Shown: positions 17,562-28,769, counted from the first letter of the stretch. The stretch is DNA of 64,000 nucleotides from Bog-105 sp965277855 (GCA_965277855.1 OZ255847.1:6200001-6264000); one strand, 5' to 3'. Made by a program: numbers and translations. Notes: generated by a model not told the origin, from the letters alone.

Positions 17562-19892
17562 ATGCTCGGGAGGACTGCCGAGCTCGGCGGGAAAAAGTTT
17601 AGTCGAGCGGATGCGGTTGCGATCGGACTGTGTGTAGCCACGATCGGATTCTTGCTGTCCGGCAGTTGCGCCCGCGTCCAACGGTTCCGTTTAGACGTTT
17701 CCATATTGCGCTCGATTAACCCACGCGAGCCTGCGCTATCGGGGACAGGATTTTTTCCCGGCGCTCACTATGGCGTCGCGCTTCCGCTGCGCTTCGACGA
17801 GGACGTGAAATGGTATGGCTCGTGGCCGGGCTCTTTCGCGAACGTGGGCGCCGCTCGCTCGGCCTGGTACCCGGCGAAAGCCGAGTTCTATCTCGCGGTC
17901 GCCGGGTATCCCGATAGTCCAGGCAATCAATTGGTTATCGAAGTACAAACTGCTCGTCATGCAACGGTGCGGTTTCCCGTAATTTCGAACGATCCCGGCG
18001 AAGTCTGGCAGATCGCCAAAATTTCTTTACGGCGCGTAAAAGATCCCGTGAAATTCAGGATGATCGCCGTCGATGGCACCACGGGATCACAAGGATGGCT
18101 GGCCTTCACCGAGCCGTTCGTCGTTCGCGGCATGAAGACCAAACAGCTGTTCAAACAGATCGGTCTGGCTCTGCTCGCGTGTGCCGCTTCGCTGGTTCTA
18201 TTTCTCGCGCCTGGCTTGATCGTTCGTCAAAAACGCACAGGCCGCTGCGAGCGCATGTCCTTAATCTGGGTTCCCGCTCCTGGTCTGATCATCCTGGCGC
18301 TCCTCGGCTTAGCGGTCTGGTTCCGGCCTTTCCAGGTGTCTCCCGCCTTGCTCTCGCGCGTTGGACTCTGGATCCTATCGCTCTACATCTTGTATCGCTT
18401 TATTCGCGCGCCGCTCTCAACCTTCACGAACGCAACCGAAAGACGCGTTCTGCTGGTCGTCGTGGTCCTGGTTGCCATCGCAGTAGCGAAGGCCGAATAC
18501 TCGCTTGGCCCCGCGGGAGAATTGTTCGGGGGCTACGTCTCACGCACGCTTGAGGTCGGCGAAAGAAGCGATCCCGAATTCCCTTTCGCCACCATACAAA
18601 TTGCCTCTCGACACATCGATCCCTATAGCCCGCTCGCGAAAACACTCAATGGAGGCTGGGCTTTTTCCTCTCGTGGTCCCATTCCAGGTTTGGCTGCGGC
18701 TCCGATCGTGTTGGCGTCCCCAGCGGAACCGCCGGCGGGCTTACCGGTCGAAGGTTGGGTGGTCTTCGACCCGGAAGGATACAGCGCCTACCGGATCGTT
18801 ATGATCGCCATGCTGGCGTGCGGCTTGTTGGCCGCATACGGCCTGGCCAAGCTTTTCTTGACTGAACAATGGGCGTTTTTCGCTTTCCTCCTTGCGGTAA
18901 CCTCCCCATTTGTCGTTCACGAGATCTACTTCACCTGGCCAAAACTGCTGGCGGCATCGTTCGTTCTGCTTGCCGCTTATCTCATTTTTCAGGCGCGTTA
19001 TCTGTTGAGCGGATTAGTGCTCGGTTTCGGCTATTTATGCCATCCGTCCGCCCTCATCTGGGTACTGCCGATTGCGGCACTGGTGTTGCTGGTTCCCCCG
19101 GCTTCTGACGAGCGGCACGGTTTCGGTACCGCAACGGTATCCCGATGGGCGCTTCGCTGCGCGTACGTTGGCGCGGGCGTTGCCGTGTGGCTTTTGTTCT
19201 GGAGAATCGTGAATGACGGGCACTACGAGCAAGGCGCATTCCTGCAATTTTTCACCATGAGCGACGCGGTCCCGCCGACCTTTGCCGGTTGGCTCTGGCA
19301 TCGATATCACTCCTTTGTCATTACACTCGTACCCTTCGATTTGTTCCTGTTTCATCGCACCGAACCGGGTTTGCATTCGATCCGTGGTGATTCCCCGCCC
19401 GTCATTCCTTTTTTCTTTCAATATTGGAATACACTACCCTTCGGTGCCGGCCTCGCGTTCTTTTTCTGCCTGACGCGGCTGATGTACGTTGCGTGGCAGC
19501 GGGCGCGGCGGTGGGTTTTACTGGTATTTGTAATACCGTTTTTGTTCTTCGACGCTTACCTCGGTTGGCCTGTCACGAGGGGTTTGATGAGAGAGGGCTT
19601 ACATGCGTGGTTCTTAGGATTGATGATTTTTGCCGCCGTGATTTGGCGTAGATACCTGGCGCAAGCTCAAAGGTTTTGGCGGATTTGTAACTGGGCTTTG
19701 CTGTTTCGTGGCATTGAGATTCTTGCCATGTTACTCTTCCCCACCATCTGGTCGCAACATTCGCTTGTGCAGCGTCAATTTGTCGCGAGTGATATTCTTG
19801 CACTGGCCGTGATGGTCTCAGGCACCGCTTGGCTTGCGATATTCGCCTTCAGGTTTGCTGAGAGACTGCGGATCGAGAGCAGGCACAAGTAA
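17562..19892 (+). CDS. Large polytopic membrane protein of unknown function
   Basis: A protein of about 776 residues. One membrane helix lies near the N-terminus (VAIGLCVATIGFLLSGSCA), then a soluble beta-rich domain of about 150 residues outside the membrane, then at least ten further helices. The topology resembles large GT-C type glycosyltransferases or polysaccharide-assembly membrane proteins, but I see no diagnostic DxD or DE loop strong enough to name it. The start is taken at the ATG at 17562; a TTG at 17547 in the same frame is possible. It follows treS-mak on the same strand with a 56-bp gap and may be cotranscribed. No biochemical role is claimed. Confidence 0.75.
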   Translation: MLGRTAELGGKKFSRADAVAIGLCVATIGFLLSGSCARVQRFRLDVSILRSINPREPALSGTGFFPGAHYGVALPLRFDEDVKWYGSWPGSFANVGAARSAWYPAKAEFYLAVAGYPDSPGNQLVIEVQTARHATVRFPVISNDPGEVWQIAKISLRRVKDPVKFRMIAVDGTTGSQGWLAFTEPFVVRGMKTKQLFKQIGLALLACAASLVLFLAPGLIVRQKRTGRCERMSLIWVPAPGLIILALLGLAVWFRPFQVSPALLSRVGLWILSLYILYRFIRAPLSTFTNATERRVLLVVVVLVAIAVAKAEYSLGPAGELFGGYVSRTLEVGERSDPEFPFATIQIASRHIDPYSPLAKTLNGGWAFSSRGPIPGLAAAPIVLASPAEPPAGLPVEGWVVFDPEGYSAYRIVMIAMLACGLLAAYGLAKLFLTEQWAFFAFLLAVTSPFVVHEIYFTWPKLLAASFVLLAAYLIFQARYLLSGLVLGFGYLCHPSALIWVLPIAALVLLVPPASDERHGFGTATVSRWALRCAYVGAGVAVWLLFWRIVNDGHYEQGAFLQFFTMSDAVPPTFAGWLWHRYHSFVITLVPFDLFLFHRTEPGLHSIRGDSPPVIPFFFQYWNTLPFGAGLAFFFCLTRLMYVAWQRARRWVLLVFVIPFLFFDAYLGWPVTRGLMREGLHAWFLGLMIFAAVIWRRYLAQAQRFWRICNWALLFRGIEILAMLLFPTIWSQHSLVQRQFVASDILALAVMVSGTAWLAIFAFRFAERLRIESRHK

Positions 19893-20149
19893 TTTCGAAG
19901 TGCATTCGCGGGCCGACAATCCATTCATTCGGGGACTGGCCCAAAAACATCTGTACGAAGAAAAGTCAGGGTGCTCTTAGCGGCAATTTCTCACGAGTAT
20001 AGGTAGCCAGGAGCCGTTCGATCTGAGATAGTAGGGTCGAGAACTGGCGCAGTGCTTCGTAGGTTCAGCCTATCTGTTGCTCCCCCGTTTCTCGCCGGGA
20101 GTGCCTCACTAGCCGGACCGTAAGTCTGTTTCCAGTTCCCGCCTCGTCA

Positions 20150-20182
20150 AACCCAGCGGGCCGATTTCCGGCACTGGGCTTT
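20150..20182 (-). ncRNA. Group II intron domain V
   Basis: On the minus strand the sequence folds as AGCCCAG-TGCCG-GAAA-TCGGC-CCG-CTGGGTT. It is a short hairpin with the AGC catalytic triad at its 5' base, a GAAA tetraloop and a 3' bulge, the signature of domain V of group II ribozymes. It lies 22 bp after the reverse-transcriptase stop codon. Confidence 0.8.
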
Positions 20183-20204
20183 CCTGTACGCTTCGCATCG
20201 AGGT

Positions 20205-21119
20205 TTATGAGACGTATCGGTTTGGAAGGGCTTTCGGCATGTCCTTCGCCCATCGCACCCGGTATTCATTGAATAGCCCGAGTTCGGCATAAAGGGATGC
20301 GGTACTCCACCGTTTCCACCCGAAGCCCCTGCGTTTTTGGGCTCGCATCAGATGACGCCGGACCTTTTTCTCGACCCGGCGCTTGAGAGACGAAAAGCAA
20401 TGGCTGGAGTTTCCTACCGCGAAGTAGTTTACCCAGCCTCGTAGGATGGGGTTGATCTGTTCGATCACCCTCTTGACCGGTTGACTAATATACCGTCGAA
20501 AAATATCTTTCAGTTTCTGAGTCAGAACTTTCCGCTTTTGCGCCTTTGGCGTTAGCAGCGGCCACCAAACCCCGGTACTTGCCAGGGTACGGAGGTACTC
20601 GAAACCCAGAAACGAAAAGCTCTCTCCCCTCGATAGATCAATCGTCCGGCTTTTCTCTTCGTTGATCTCCGCCTGCAGCTTGCTTAACTCCTCCCGTAAT
20701 CGTTTTTCTACCGCTGTCACGAGCCAGTCGTTCCAGGTGTGAGCGTGGATCAGTATCACCACGTCATCCGCAAAACGTGCATATTGGACGACTGTGTACT
20801 GCCTCTCTTTCCCGTAGCGAGTCACCTCAATCGCCTTCTCCAGCATCCGATCCACCTCATTGAGGTAAACGTTGCTGATCAGCGGCGAGATCACTCCGCC
20901 TTGCGGGACGCCCTGTTTCCCGGTCCCTTTAAGGATCATCTTGAGCAAGTGCATCACGTCCGCGTCTTGTATCCGTCGAGCGATCTTCTCTAATGCCAGA
21001 TGATGCTTGACATTGTCGAAATAGGCTCTGAGATCAATATCGATGACGCGCTTCTTTTCTCTCGCGATCGCTTCTTCGACCCGGTGCACCGCCTGATGCG
21101 CTGTCCGCTTAGGCCAGAA
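20205..21119 (-). pseudogene. ltrA: Group II intron reverse transcriptase/maturase, N-terminus missing
   Basis: About 304 codons are open from 21119. The frame enters in the middle of RT domain 1-2 with PKRTAHQAVHRVEEAIA, then DIDLRAYFDNVKH (the first catalytic Asp). Next comes GVPQGGVISPLISNVYLNEV (RT4) and YARFADDVVIL, the catalytic box with Phe in place of Tyr. The maturase X domain follows (NPILRGWVNYFAVGNSSHCF). No HNH endonuclease domain is present. Roughly the first 100 residues, including RT0, are lost. The remaining catalytic core is intact by eye, so decay is by truncation and not by point mutation. The GTG at 21089 is only an apparent start. Confidence 0.88.
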
Positions 21120-21165
21120 CTATACAGACCTGCCGTCGTCCCAAAGTTTTCTAACACCCCTCTAG

Positions 21166-22633
21166 TACTACTGTGTTATAAAAAGAACAAAATGATGTAA
21201 GATTGTTTTGTGGGAAAGAAAGCTTCTGAGCCAGGCCCACAACAGAAGCGCTTTGCGGCATACATGGAGGGCCTGGCAAAAGCCGCGGGGCATGCCGATC
21301 GCGAGATTCCGCTGAAGAATTACTGCACGGGATTGTTGTTACCCGGCGAGCGGAAGAGCGTGGAGCCGATGGCTGCACGACTGGCCCCGGATAACATTCA
21401 GCGCACGCACCAGAGCCTGCATCATCTGGTGGCGGATGCGCCGTGGAGCGATGAGGAGATGCTGCGGCAAGTGCGGAGTTCGGTTTTGCCGGCCATGCAG
21501 GAGCACGGCAAGATCGCTTGCTGGATTGTGGAGGACACAGGCTTTCCCAAGAAAGGCAGTCATTCGGTAGGCGTGGCCCGGCAGTATTGCGGTCCGGTTG
21601 GCAAGCAGGATAACTGCCGCGTGGCGGTCAGTCTGTCGGTGGCCACCTGGTCAGCGAGTTTACCGATTGCCTTCCGTTTATATCTGCCGGAATCGTGGAC
21701 CGAGGATAAGAAGCGGAGGAAGGCAGGCGGCATTCCGGAGGAAATTCAGTTTCAGACCAAGCCACAGATCGCTCTGGCGCAGATCAGGAAGGCTGTCGAG
21801 GAAGAGGTCACGCGGGGTGTGATTGTGGCTGATGCCGGTTATGGAGTGGACGGACGGTTTCGGGCCGGCATTACGGAACTGGGACTGGAGTACACGGTGG
21901 GTGTGCAGTCTTCCTTAACAGTGTGGGCACCAGGGACGGAACCGCTGCCGCCTGCGCCACGCAAACAGAGGGGACGGCGCCCGAGTTTGCTGCGGCGGGA
22001 CAAAGACCACCAGCCTGTTTCGGCGAAGCAGTTGGCATCTGATTTACCTGCTAAGGACTGGAAGACAGTGAACTGGCGGAGGGGCACAGAACAGCCATTT
22101 CGTTCGCGCTTTGCGGCAGTGCGAGTTCGCCCGGCACACCGCGACTACTGGCAGGCCGAACCGCATGCGGAAGAATGGCTGCTCATCGAATGGCCGAAAG
22201 GGGAAGCCGAACCTGCTAAATACTGGCTCTCCACACTGCCCGCCGATACCCAGCCAAAAGACCTGGTTGCGATTGCCAAACAGCGCTGGATCATTGAACG
22301 GGACTATGAAGAACTGAAACAAGAACTCGGACTGGGACATTACGAAGGCAGAGGCTGGCGCGGGTTTCATCATCACGCCACACTCAGCATTGCCTCTTAC
22401 GGCTTTCTAATAGCAGAGCGAAGCCGTTTTTCCCCCTCCGCCCGCGCAGGCAAGCTGGGATTACGCGCCGCGCCAATTCCTACCCACTTTCAACCACGCG
22501 GAGCCGCGCGTTCGAGCCGAGCGGCATAACCCAGCTTCCATCGCCACGATTCGCCTCCGCATCGCCCGATCCCTTATTCACCAGCTTCCCTGTTGCCCTC
22601 TTTGTTGCGAGTTACTTTTATAACACAGTAGTA
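21166..22633 (+). mobile_element. Complete IS701-family insertion sequence with CTAG target duplication
   Basis: A 1468-bp element with perfect 18-bp terminal inverted repeats (TACTACTGTGTTATAAAA at the left end, its complement at the right). It is flanked on both sides by CTAG (21162-21165 and 22634-22637), which matches the 4-bp YTAR duplication of IS701 elements. It carries one transposase gene. It inserted just beyond the broken 5' end of the group II intron remnant. Intact ends and direct duplication imply a simple, fairly recent transposition. Confidence 0.95.
21210..22529 (+). CDS. IS701-family transposase
   Basis: A 439-residue DDE transposase occupying almost the whole element. The first catalytic Asp is in CWIVEDTGFPKKG (D109), the second in VIVADAGYGVDGRF (near 208), and the Glu in IIERDYEELKQELGLGHYEG, a YREK-like signature (near 367). 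The N-terminus (QQKRFAAYMEGLAKAAGH) is typical of the family. The start codon is GTG about 44 bp inside the left repeat. The truncated copy at 12.2-13.3 kb has the same C-terminal 318 residues apart from two or three differences (for example Pro to Gln in CGPVGKQ, and Phe to Leu in TEQPFRSRF). All three catalytic residues are present, so the enzyme is presumably active. Confidence 0.94.
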   Translation: MGKKASEPGPQQKRFAAYMEGLAKAAGHADREIPLKNYCTGLLLPGERKSVEPMAARLAPDNIQRTHQSLHHLVADAPWSDEEMLRQVRSSVLPAMQEHGKIACWIVEDTGFPKKGSHSVGVARQYCGPVGKQDNCRVAVSLSVATWSASLPIAFRLYLPESWTEDKKRRKAGGIPEEIQFQTKPQIALAQIRKAVEEEVTRGVIVADAGYGVDGRFRAGITELGLEYTVGVQSSLTVWAPGTEPLPPAPRKQRGRRPSLLRRDKDHQPVSAKQLASDLPAKDWKTVNWRRGTEQPFRSRFAAVRVRPAHRDYWQAEPHAEEWLLIEWPKGEAEPAKYWLSTLPADTQPKDLVAIAKQRWIIERDYEELKQELGLGHYEGRGWRGFHHHATLSIASYGFLIAERSRFSPSARAGKLGLRAAPIPTHFQPRGAARSSRAA

Positions 22634-22858
22634 CTAGGCATCGCTGTTTGTACAGAATCAGCGCTTATCCTCTTTGTCGACCTGAGCACCTTTGACGGGA
22701 CCACTTGTGGGCGTGGAAAACAAACGAGATCACGTTCCGCGGTGGGCAAAGCCTAGGCGAGCCATTCGGGAGAACGTAACTACAGTCGATCGCTTGAAAA
22801 ACTGTGAGGTGACCAATAAGTCACTGTCTGCAGTCGTGCACATCTGTCGGGCGCGACC

Positions 22859-24341
22859 TTACGAGCCCTTTGCTCGTAATCTCGACCGTCGCAGCCCATA
22901 ACTGAGATAAAGTATCAGGCCTACACCGGTCCAGATCGGCAACACCAGCTTTGCCTCGGTGGAAAGGAAAAGGTACAGCACCAAACAACCAACAATGGAC
23001 AACGGTGCAATGAACCAAACTGCTGGAACTCGGAACGGCCGATGACGGTGCGGTTCGCGCTTCCGCAAGTAGAGGACTCCGAGCGAGACGACAGCAAATG
23101 CAAAGAGTGTCCCGGAGTTTGCGATCGCCGCCAGGCGGCCTACCGGCAGAAACGCCGCAGCAAGAGTCACTGCAGCCCCTGTAGCTAGCGTCATGCGATG
23201 TGGCGTTTGCCAGCGCTCATGAACACGGGAGAGAGATTCTGGCAAAAGGCCATCGCGGGACATAACGAAAAACACTCGGGTCTGCCCGTAGATCATCATC
23301 AGGATGACCGAGGGCAGCGCAAGAAACGCCGCAAAGCCCAATGCATTCCCAAACGCGACATGCCCCGCTTCCCGCAGCACGTGGGCCAGAGCTTCCTGCG
23401 AGCACGTGAGTGGTTCCTCTTCCCGCTGGCGGTCGCCATTTCGCAAGCGGTCTGCATCTGCTTCGAACCGGGGAGAAGATGCTCTCCATGGGGACCAGTA
23501 AGCGGCTGAGATCCAGCAGCTCCTGTAGCGCCGATCGCGACGAGAACATAAATCAATGTGACCGCCGTGAGTGCGCCAAGAAGTCCTAGCGGGATATTTC
23601 GTTGTGGCTCCCTTGTCTCCTCAGCGGCAGTGGCGACTGCATCGAATCCCACAAACGTGAAGAAGATGGAGGATGCGGCGCCAATCATCCCCGTTTTCCC
23701 TGTGGGAGCGAAAGGGTGAAAATTCGCACTCTTCAGTAAAGGCAGCGACAGGAGCACGAATCCGCCCAAAGCCAAAACCTTCACGCTCACCAGAAATGCG
23801 TTGACACGAGCACTTTCCTTCGTTCCCCGGACAAGCAAAGTGTGACAAGCAGACATATGAACACGGCTGGTAAGTTGACAATGCCTCCACTGGACGGCCC
23901 ATTTGCAAGCGAAGCAGGAACATCAATATGTAACGAGGAGTTCTTCAGCAGTCCCACGATTTACCCTGACCATCCAACGGCCACAGCACTTCCGGTAATC
24001 GCATACTCCAAGACAAGCGCCCAGCCTACCGCCCAAGCAACGAACTCTCCAAACGTCGCGTAAGCGTAGGCATACGCCGCACCCGACACGGGTGCCATCG
24101 ATGCCATCTCCGCATAGCACAGCGTCGCGATACCACATACAGCTGCCGCCAAAACAAACGACACGATCATGCCAGGGCCGGCCTGCTGCGCCGCGCTCGC
24201 GGTCAGAACAAAGATTCCGGTTCCGATGGTCGAACCGATGCCTAAGAGTGTGAGTTGCATTGGGCCGAGAGAGCGTTGAAGGTTCTGTTGGCTATGGCTC
24301 TGATGGCTCTCATCAAGCGATTTCACTCTCCACATACGCAA
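22859..24341 (-). pseudogene. APC-family amino-acid permease, broken by stop and frameshifts
   Basis: Three consecutive minus-strand frames together make one amino-acid permease of about 490 residues. The first (24341-23961) has LLGIGSTIGTGIFVLTASAA and GPGMIVSFVLAAAVCGIATL. It stops at a TAA after VAVGWSG (near 23958), although the same frame continues with IVGLLKNSSL. The second frame (from about 23850) has LLVRGTKESARVNAF and AASSIFFTFVGFDAVATAAE. The third (to 22859) has FGNALGFAAFLALPSVILMM and YGQTRVFFVMSRDGLLPE. One nonsense and at least two frameshifts make a functional transporter unlikely. The intact family imports amino acids by cation symport or antiport. Confidence 0.85.
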
Positions 24342-25330
24342 TCGGATCGGTCATCTTTTCTCGGGCTACAGTGAAGCCGTGAGTGCGCTTGGCAATGTCA
24401 CGACTCCTAGATCAGGCTGTCTTCAACTTGGATGGGCGCCAAATGCAGTTGTGATCGTTCAATTCGTGCCGAATGACACTCCTAATCCGCCAATGTGCCG
24501 GGTGGGGACCGTCTTGCGGAGCCGCTTGATCGTTACGCAGTTGAGCAGATCTGTAAACCTCGCAATTGTTCCTTCGGGGCTCTGGGCGAAACGATCCGTG
24601 AACATACAGGTCATACAGAAAGTCGCGGCTCCAGCATGCTATGAAGTACGGATCATATCGTCCGCTACCCGGGTTGACGCAGTCGTTGAACGTAGGGAGC
24701 GATATCTCGAGCGTATGGAGAAACATGCATGGACTCGGGTTTCGTGACAACCACGGCGTGTTGTAGCCCCATGACACTGCAGCAAATTGAATTTGCGCCG
24801 ATCTCGCTGCGATCTGGTCACGAATCTCGTCCGCTATGTAGCAGAATCCCTTGACAGCTTGGTTTCGTGCACGACATTTGCCGAAGCTCCGCAGTCTCGT
24901 CCTAGAAGGCGGATCATACGTTTCTTACCGCGCCGACGACTCCGGTGCGTGTGAGCAAACGAAGAAACAAGGTGGCTCACGCCGCCTACCACCAAACCAA
25001 AAGCGGACAGATCACGTGTTAATAAAAGCGAACATCTTGACGAACTAACAACACGATTATTCGGTTCCTCCGGAATCAATCATTCACATCAGCGGAATTA
25101 ACAATTCCATTCCTTAGGTTCAAGGACTGGCCTGAGCTGCTCTTGAAAGTACCTGCATCTCGCGCTGACCTCCGCGCAAGTGCCACAATCAACGCCGGCC
25201 CGACGGTTCATGCAACTGAACCAAGATTCGGGTTTACAGAACAGCGTCCCCATCACATATGGCTGTTTGAAGAGTATTTTTGGCAGATTGACCAATGGAA
25301 ATACTGCCACGTTCTGGTTAGTATTATCGA
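24342..25330. other. Stretch of about 1 kb with no recognisable gene
   Basis: Frames of 60-120 codons exist on both strands here (for example 24379-24747 on the plus strand and 24412-24777 on the minus strand). None shows a known motif, a convincing ribosome-binding site or continuity with a neighbour. The base composition looks lower in G+C than the flanking core genes. I see no tRNA, terminator pair or direct repeat. It may be decayed accessory DNA. Confidence 0.5.
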
Positions 25331-27160
25331 GTGCCATCTAAGAAACGCAACAAAATGCCTGCGAATAACTGTTTGCTCTTGCTTCTTTTCGGGATTCTTT
25401 TTATGAGGATACCGGCAGCAAACGCGATCACCCGCGGCTATGCTTCCGTAGCCACAGGCGGCCAAGTGCAAGTGTTTGCATCGAACAACACAAGCCTCAG
25501 CCTATGTACTGGAACCCTGATCGCTAGCGGCTGGGTCCTGACCGCGGAACATTGCTTGCCGGAAGGCTTGGACGCATCCGGCATTATGATCTACCTCGGT
25601 GACCTTCGGCTTCGCCAAGGAGAAGTTCACAGCGTTTCAGCTTTTACACGGAATCCGTCATATGACGTAGCGGTGCTTCGCCTTTCTCAGCCGGCATCCA
25701 ATGGAAATTACGTTCGGCCCTACGGTGTCGGGTTACTCAACCTTGATTTCAATGAGTCTGTCACCGTGCAAGGATGGGGCACGACGACGCCAGACGCACG
25801 CGGGGACGGTCCGCCCGCAGATGTACTACAGACCGCAACGATGGAAGTCGCGGATTCAGAATCAGACCTTCTCCAATTGACGGAGAAAGCAGGTCTCCCC
25901 ACCAACGGTGATTCAGGCGCTGCCATCTCATATTCAGGTCTCGTTTGCGGCGTGGAGTCCAGCTCCGCGCTTGTTCGGCGGACGGCAAGCGCGACCGCGA
26001 CCAACGCTGTGTTCCCTTGGATTATTGCGACTACAGGCGTGACCCCGGGAGGCTCCTGTGCGCCTCCATCAAAGCGTCGAGCTTGCGATATCTTTCTTGC
26101 AGGCGGCACGCAATGCGTCGCCGCGTTCAGCACTGTGCGTGCATTATATAGCTCGTTCAAGGGAAGACTCTACCAGATCATACGTGGGTCAGACGGCACG
26201 ACTGCCGATATTGGGGTTCTCTCCTCAAGCGGTTATGCCAACGCCGCCACGCAAGACACGTTCTGCGCGAACACGACGTGTAACATTACGAAGATCTACG
26301 ATCAGACGGCCTACCATAACGATTTATCTGTCGAGGGGCCAGGCGGAAATAAGCACGCCTCCGATTCCGCCGCGATAGCAAACGCACTACCCATCACCCT
26401 GAGCGGTAACAAAGTCTATGGCGTGAGCGTGACGCCCGGCGTCGGTTATCGAAACAACGCCACGACCGGCGTCGCCAGCAACGTCGGTCCTCCCCCCGTG
26501 AACAAGACACCGGAGGGTATGTACATGGTGACCAGCGGCATGAACGTAAATAACGGCTGCTGTTTCGACTTCGGGAACGCCGAAACGAATAGCAACGACA
26601 ATGGAGAAGGCCACATGGACGCGCTCAACTTTGGGACCTTCTGCGGCTTCCCACCGTGCAGCGGATCCGGACCCTGGGTCGAGGCCGACCTGGAGAACGG
26701 ACAATACATGGGGGGCGGGAGTAATCCCTCGAATACCGCTAACGTTTCTCTCCCCTACAATTTTGTTACTGCGATGCTCAAGAACGACAGCCAAAGCACC
26801 TTTGCCTTAAGAGGCGGCAATGCGCAATCGGGTCCCGCTGTAAAGTTGTACGAGGGATCGCTTCCCACTCAGAAGCAGGGATATGTTCCGATGCAGCTCG
26901 AAGGGGGCATCGTTCTCGGCACCGGCGGCGACAACAGCGCCGGAGGCATCGGTTCCTTCTTCGAGGGCGCTATGACCTCAGGTTACCCGTCGGATGCGAC
27001 GGAACAGGAAGTTCAGGCGAACATCGTCGCAGCGGGATACGCCGGAAACAGCAGCCCCACGAACGGAGAAGCGCCCAGCTACACCGGCCCTAGCGATCCC
27101 AAGGGCCCCGGCCCCCAGGACAAATTCGAAGAGCCAGCGGACGAACAGCCCAACGATCTC

Positions 27161-27850
27161 ATGGGATCCAAGCCAGCAATGGCCTTTTACAACGGCAAGA
27201 TCTACGCAGCGTTCCAGGCGAACGATACGAGTCACAAGCTCTTCGTCACGTCGACGACCAATGGCGTGCCTTACCCGGCTGCAACCGGATACCCAGATAT
27301 CGAGATTGGCAGCGCTCCTGCCATAGCGGAGTTCAGGCACCAGCTATATGTGGCTTTCCAGGCTGACGATGCAAGTCACCAACTCTTCGTCACCTCGTCT
27401 TCTACCGGGTCGGGCTTCCCAACGGCGACCCCGCACCCAAATATCCTTATGGGCAGCGCGCCCGCGATAGCGGTTTTCCGCAGTCAGCTCTTCATCGCCT
27501 TCAGGGCCAATGATGCAAGCAACGATGTATGGATTGCATCTTCGAATGACGGATTTCACTTTAGCTCGAAGCGGATCGCCGGGCCGGTCAACCCACAACA
27601 GATGGGTCCGAACAGCTCACCCGCTCTAGTGGTCTCGAACAACGTTCTCTACTGTATCTATGGTGCCGATGACCTTGCCGGCGAGATGCTCGTCATGTCA
27701 TCGACCGACGGAGTTACCTGGGAGGGCCCGAAGGCGTATCTGAACGTTCACATCGGCGCTGCCGGTCCCGGAGCAACTGCGATCCCGGTCGGGCTTACGG
27801 TGGGTTTCCAGTCAAACGATTCAAGGAACGTCTTGTTCACTTCATACAAA
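27161..27850 (+). repeat. Propeller-like repeat block 1
   Basis: Begins with DLMGSKPAMAFYNGKIYAAF and ends with FQSNDSRNVLFTSYK. It contains blades of about 50-60 residues, each with a 'SAPAIAxFxxQLYVAFQADD' strand pair and a 'HQLFVTSS' strand. Block 2 has the same order of blades, including the distinct final blades SSPALVVSNNVLYCIYGADD and EMLVMSSTDGVTWEGPKAY. Confidence 0.8.
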
Positions 27851-27909
27851 ACACCGGCGGTCCGCAAGACGGGTTCGCACCGACCGCAGTCGAACAAACG
27901 CCCGATCTC

Positions 27910-28769
27910 ATGGGGTCCAAGCCAGCGCTTTCCGGCTACAACTACGACATACTCGTGGCCTTCCAGGCCAATGATGCGACGCATGATCTTTTTGTTTCGT
28001 CGACGACGATTGGACGAAACTACCCAACAGCAACCGCGCACCCGAACATTCACATGGGCAGCGCACCGGCAATGCTCGGGGCAGCGCTCGGGGCCAGCAA
28101 CAGCAAACTTTACCTGGCATTCCAGGCAGATGACTCGACGGACGACCTCTTTGTTACGGCTTCGCCGGATGGAGGACAGACCTGGCCGACCGCAAAGCAG
28201 ATACCCAATGTCAAGATTGGAGGAGCCCCCGCGCTGGCCTTCTTCAACAACAAGCTGTATTTAGCCTTCCAGGCGGACGACTCGACCCACAATCTTTTCA
28301 TCACGTCTTCTTTGGATGGGCAGACCTGGCCGACTGCAGTGCAGATACCCAACGTAAAGATCGGTAGCGATCCGGCGATGGCTGTCTTGAACGGCACGCT
28401 CTATGTCGCCTTCAGGGCGGATGACGATAGCGATAACGTATGGATTGCGTCCTCGTCGGACGGCGTCAACTTCCACTCGCAATTGCTGCCCGGTCAGATG
28501 GGAGGGAGCAGTTCACCCGCTCTGGCCGCCTCCGCCGATACTCTCTACTACATTTGTTCGGCCAATGACCTTGGCGATGAGATGCTTGTTTATGCGTCCA
28601 CGGACGGATCTATCTGGGAGGGCCCTGAAGTCTATCCCGGTCTTCAGATGGGGGTTACAGGACCAGCAGCAGCTTCGTATCTAGTTCGCGGACCTACAAT
28701 CGGAACGGGCATAACAGCGGGCTTTCAGTCAAACGATTCCAGAAATGTACTGTTCACGACAACGAAAGC
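27910..28769 (+). repeat. Propeller-like repeat block 2
   Basis: Begins with DLMGSKPALSGYNYDILVAF and ends with FQSNDSRNVLFTTTK, parallel to block 1 but with one extra blade (GGAPALAFFNNKLYLAFQAD). This looks like a tandem duplication of a whole block followed by gain or loss of one blade. It lies in the frame after the frameshift. Confidence 0.8.

Larger units (their letters stand above)
20028..21119 (-). mobile_element. Group II intron, 5'-truncated remnant
   Basis: The minus strand holds the 3' part of a group II intron: a reverse-transcriptase frame (21119-20205), then ribozyme domain V (20182-20150) and a domain VI-like hairpin. The hairpin arms GAACTGG/CCAGTTC lie at 20132-20138 and 20041-20047. 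The likely 3' end is at CCCTACTATC, about 20028. Domains I to III and the N-terminal part of the reverse transcriptase are missing. The sequence stops abruptly at 21119, about 45 bp before the inserted IS701 element. It cannot splice or move without a helper. Boundaries are my estimate from motif positions. Confidence 0.75.

Noticed and set aside
24379..24777. Overlapping frames on both strands (122 and 121 codons)
   Set aside because: Neither has a known motif, good start signal or neighbour continuity. They overlap each other, so at most one could be real, and I cannot choose.
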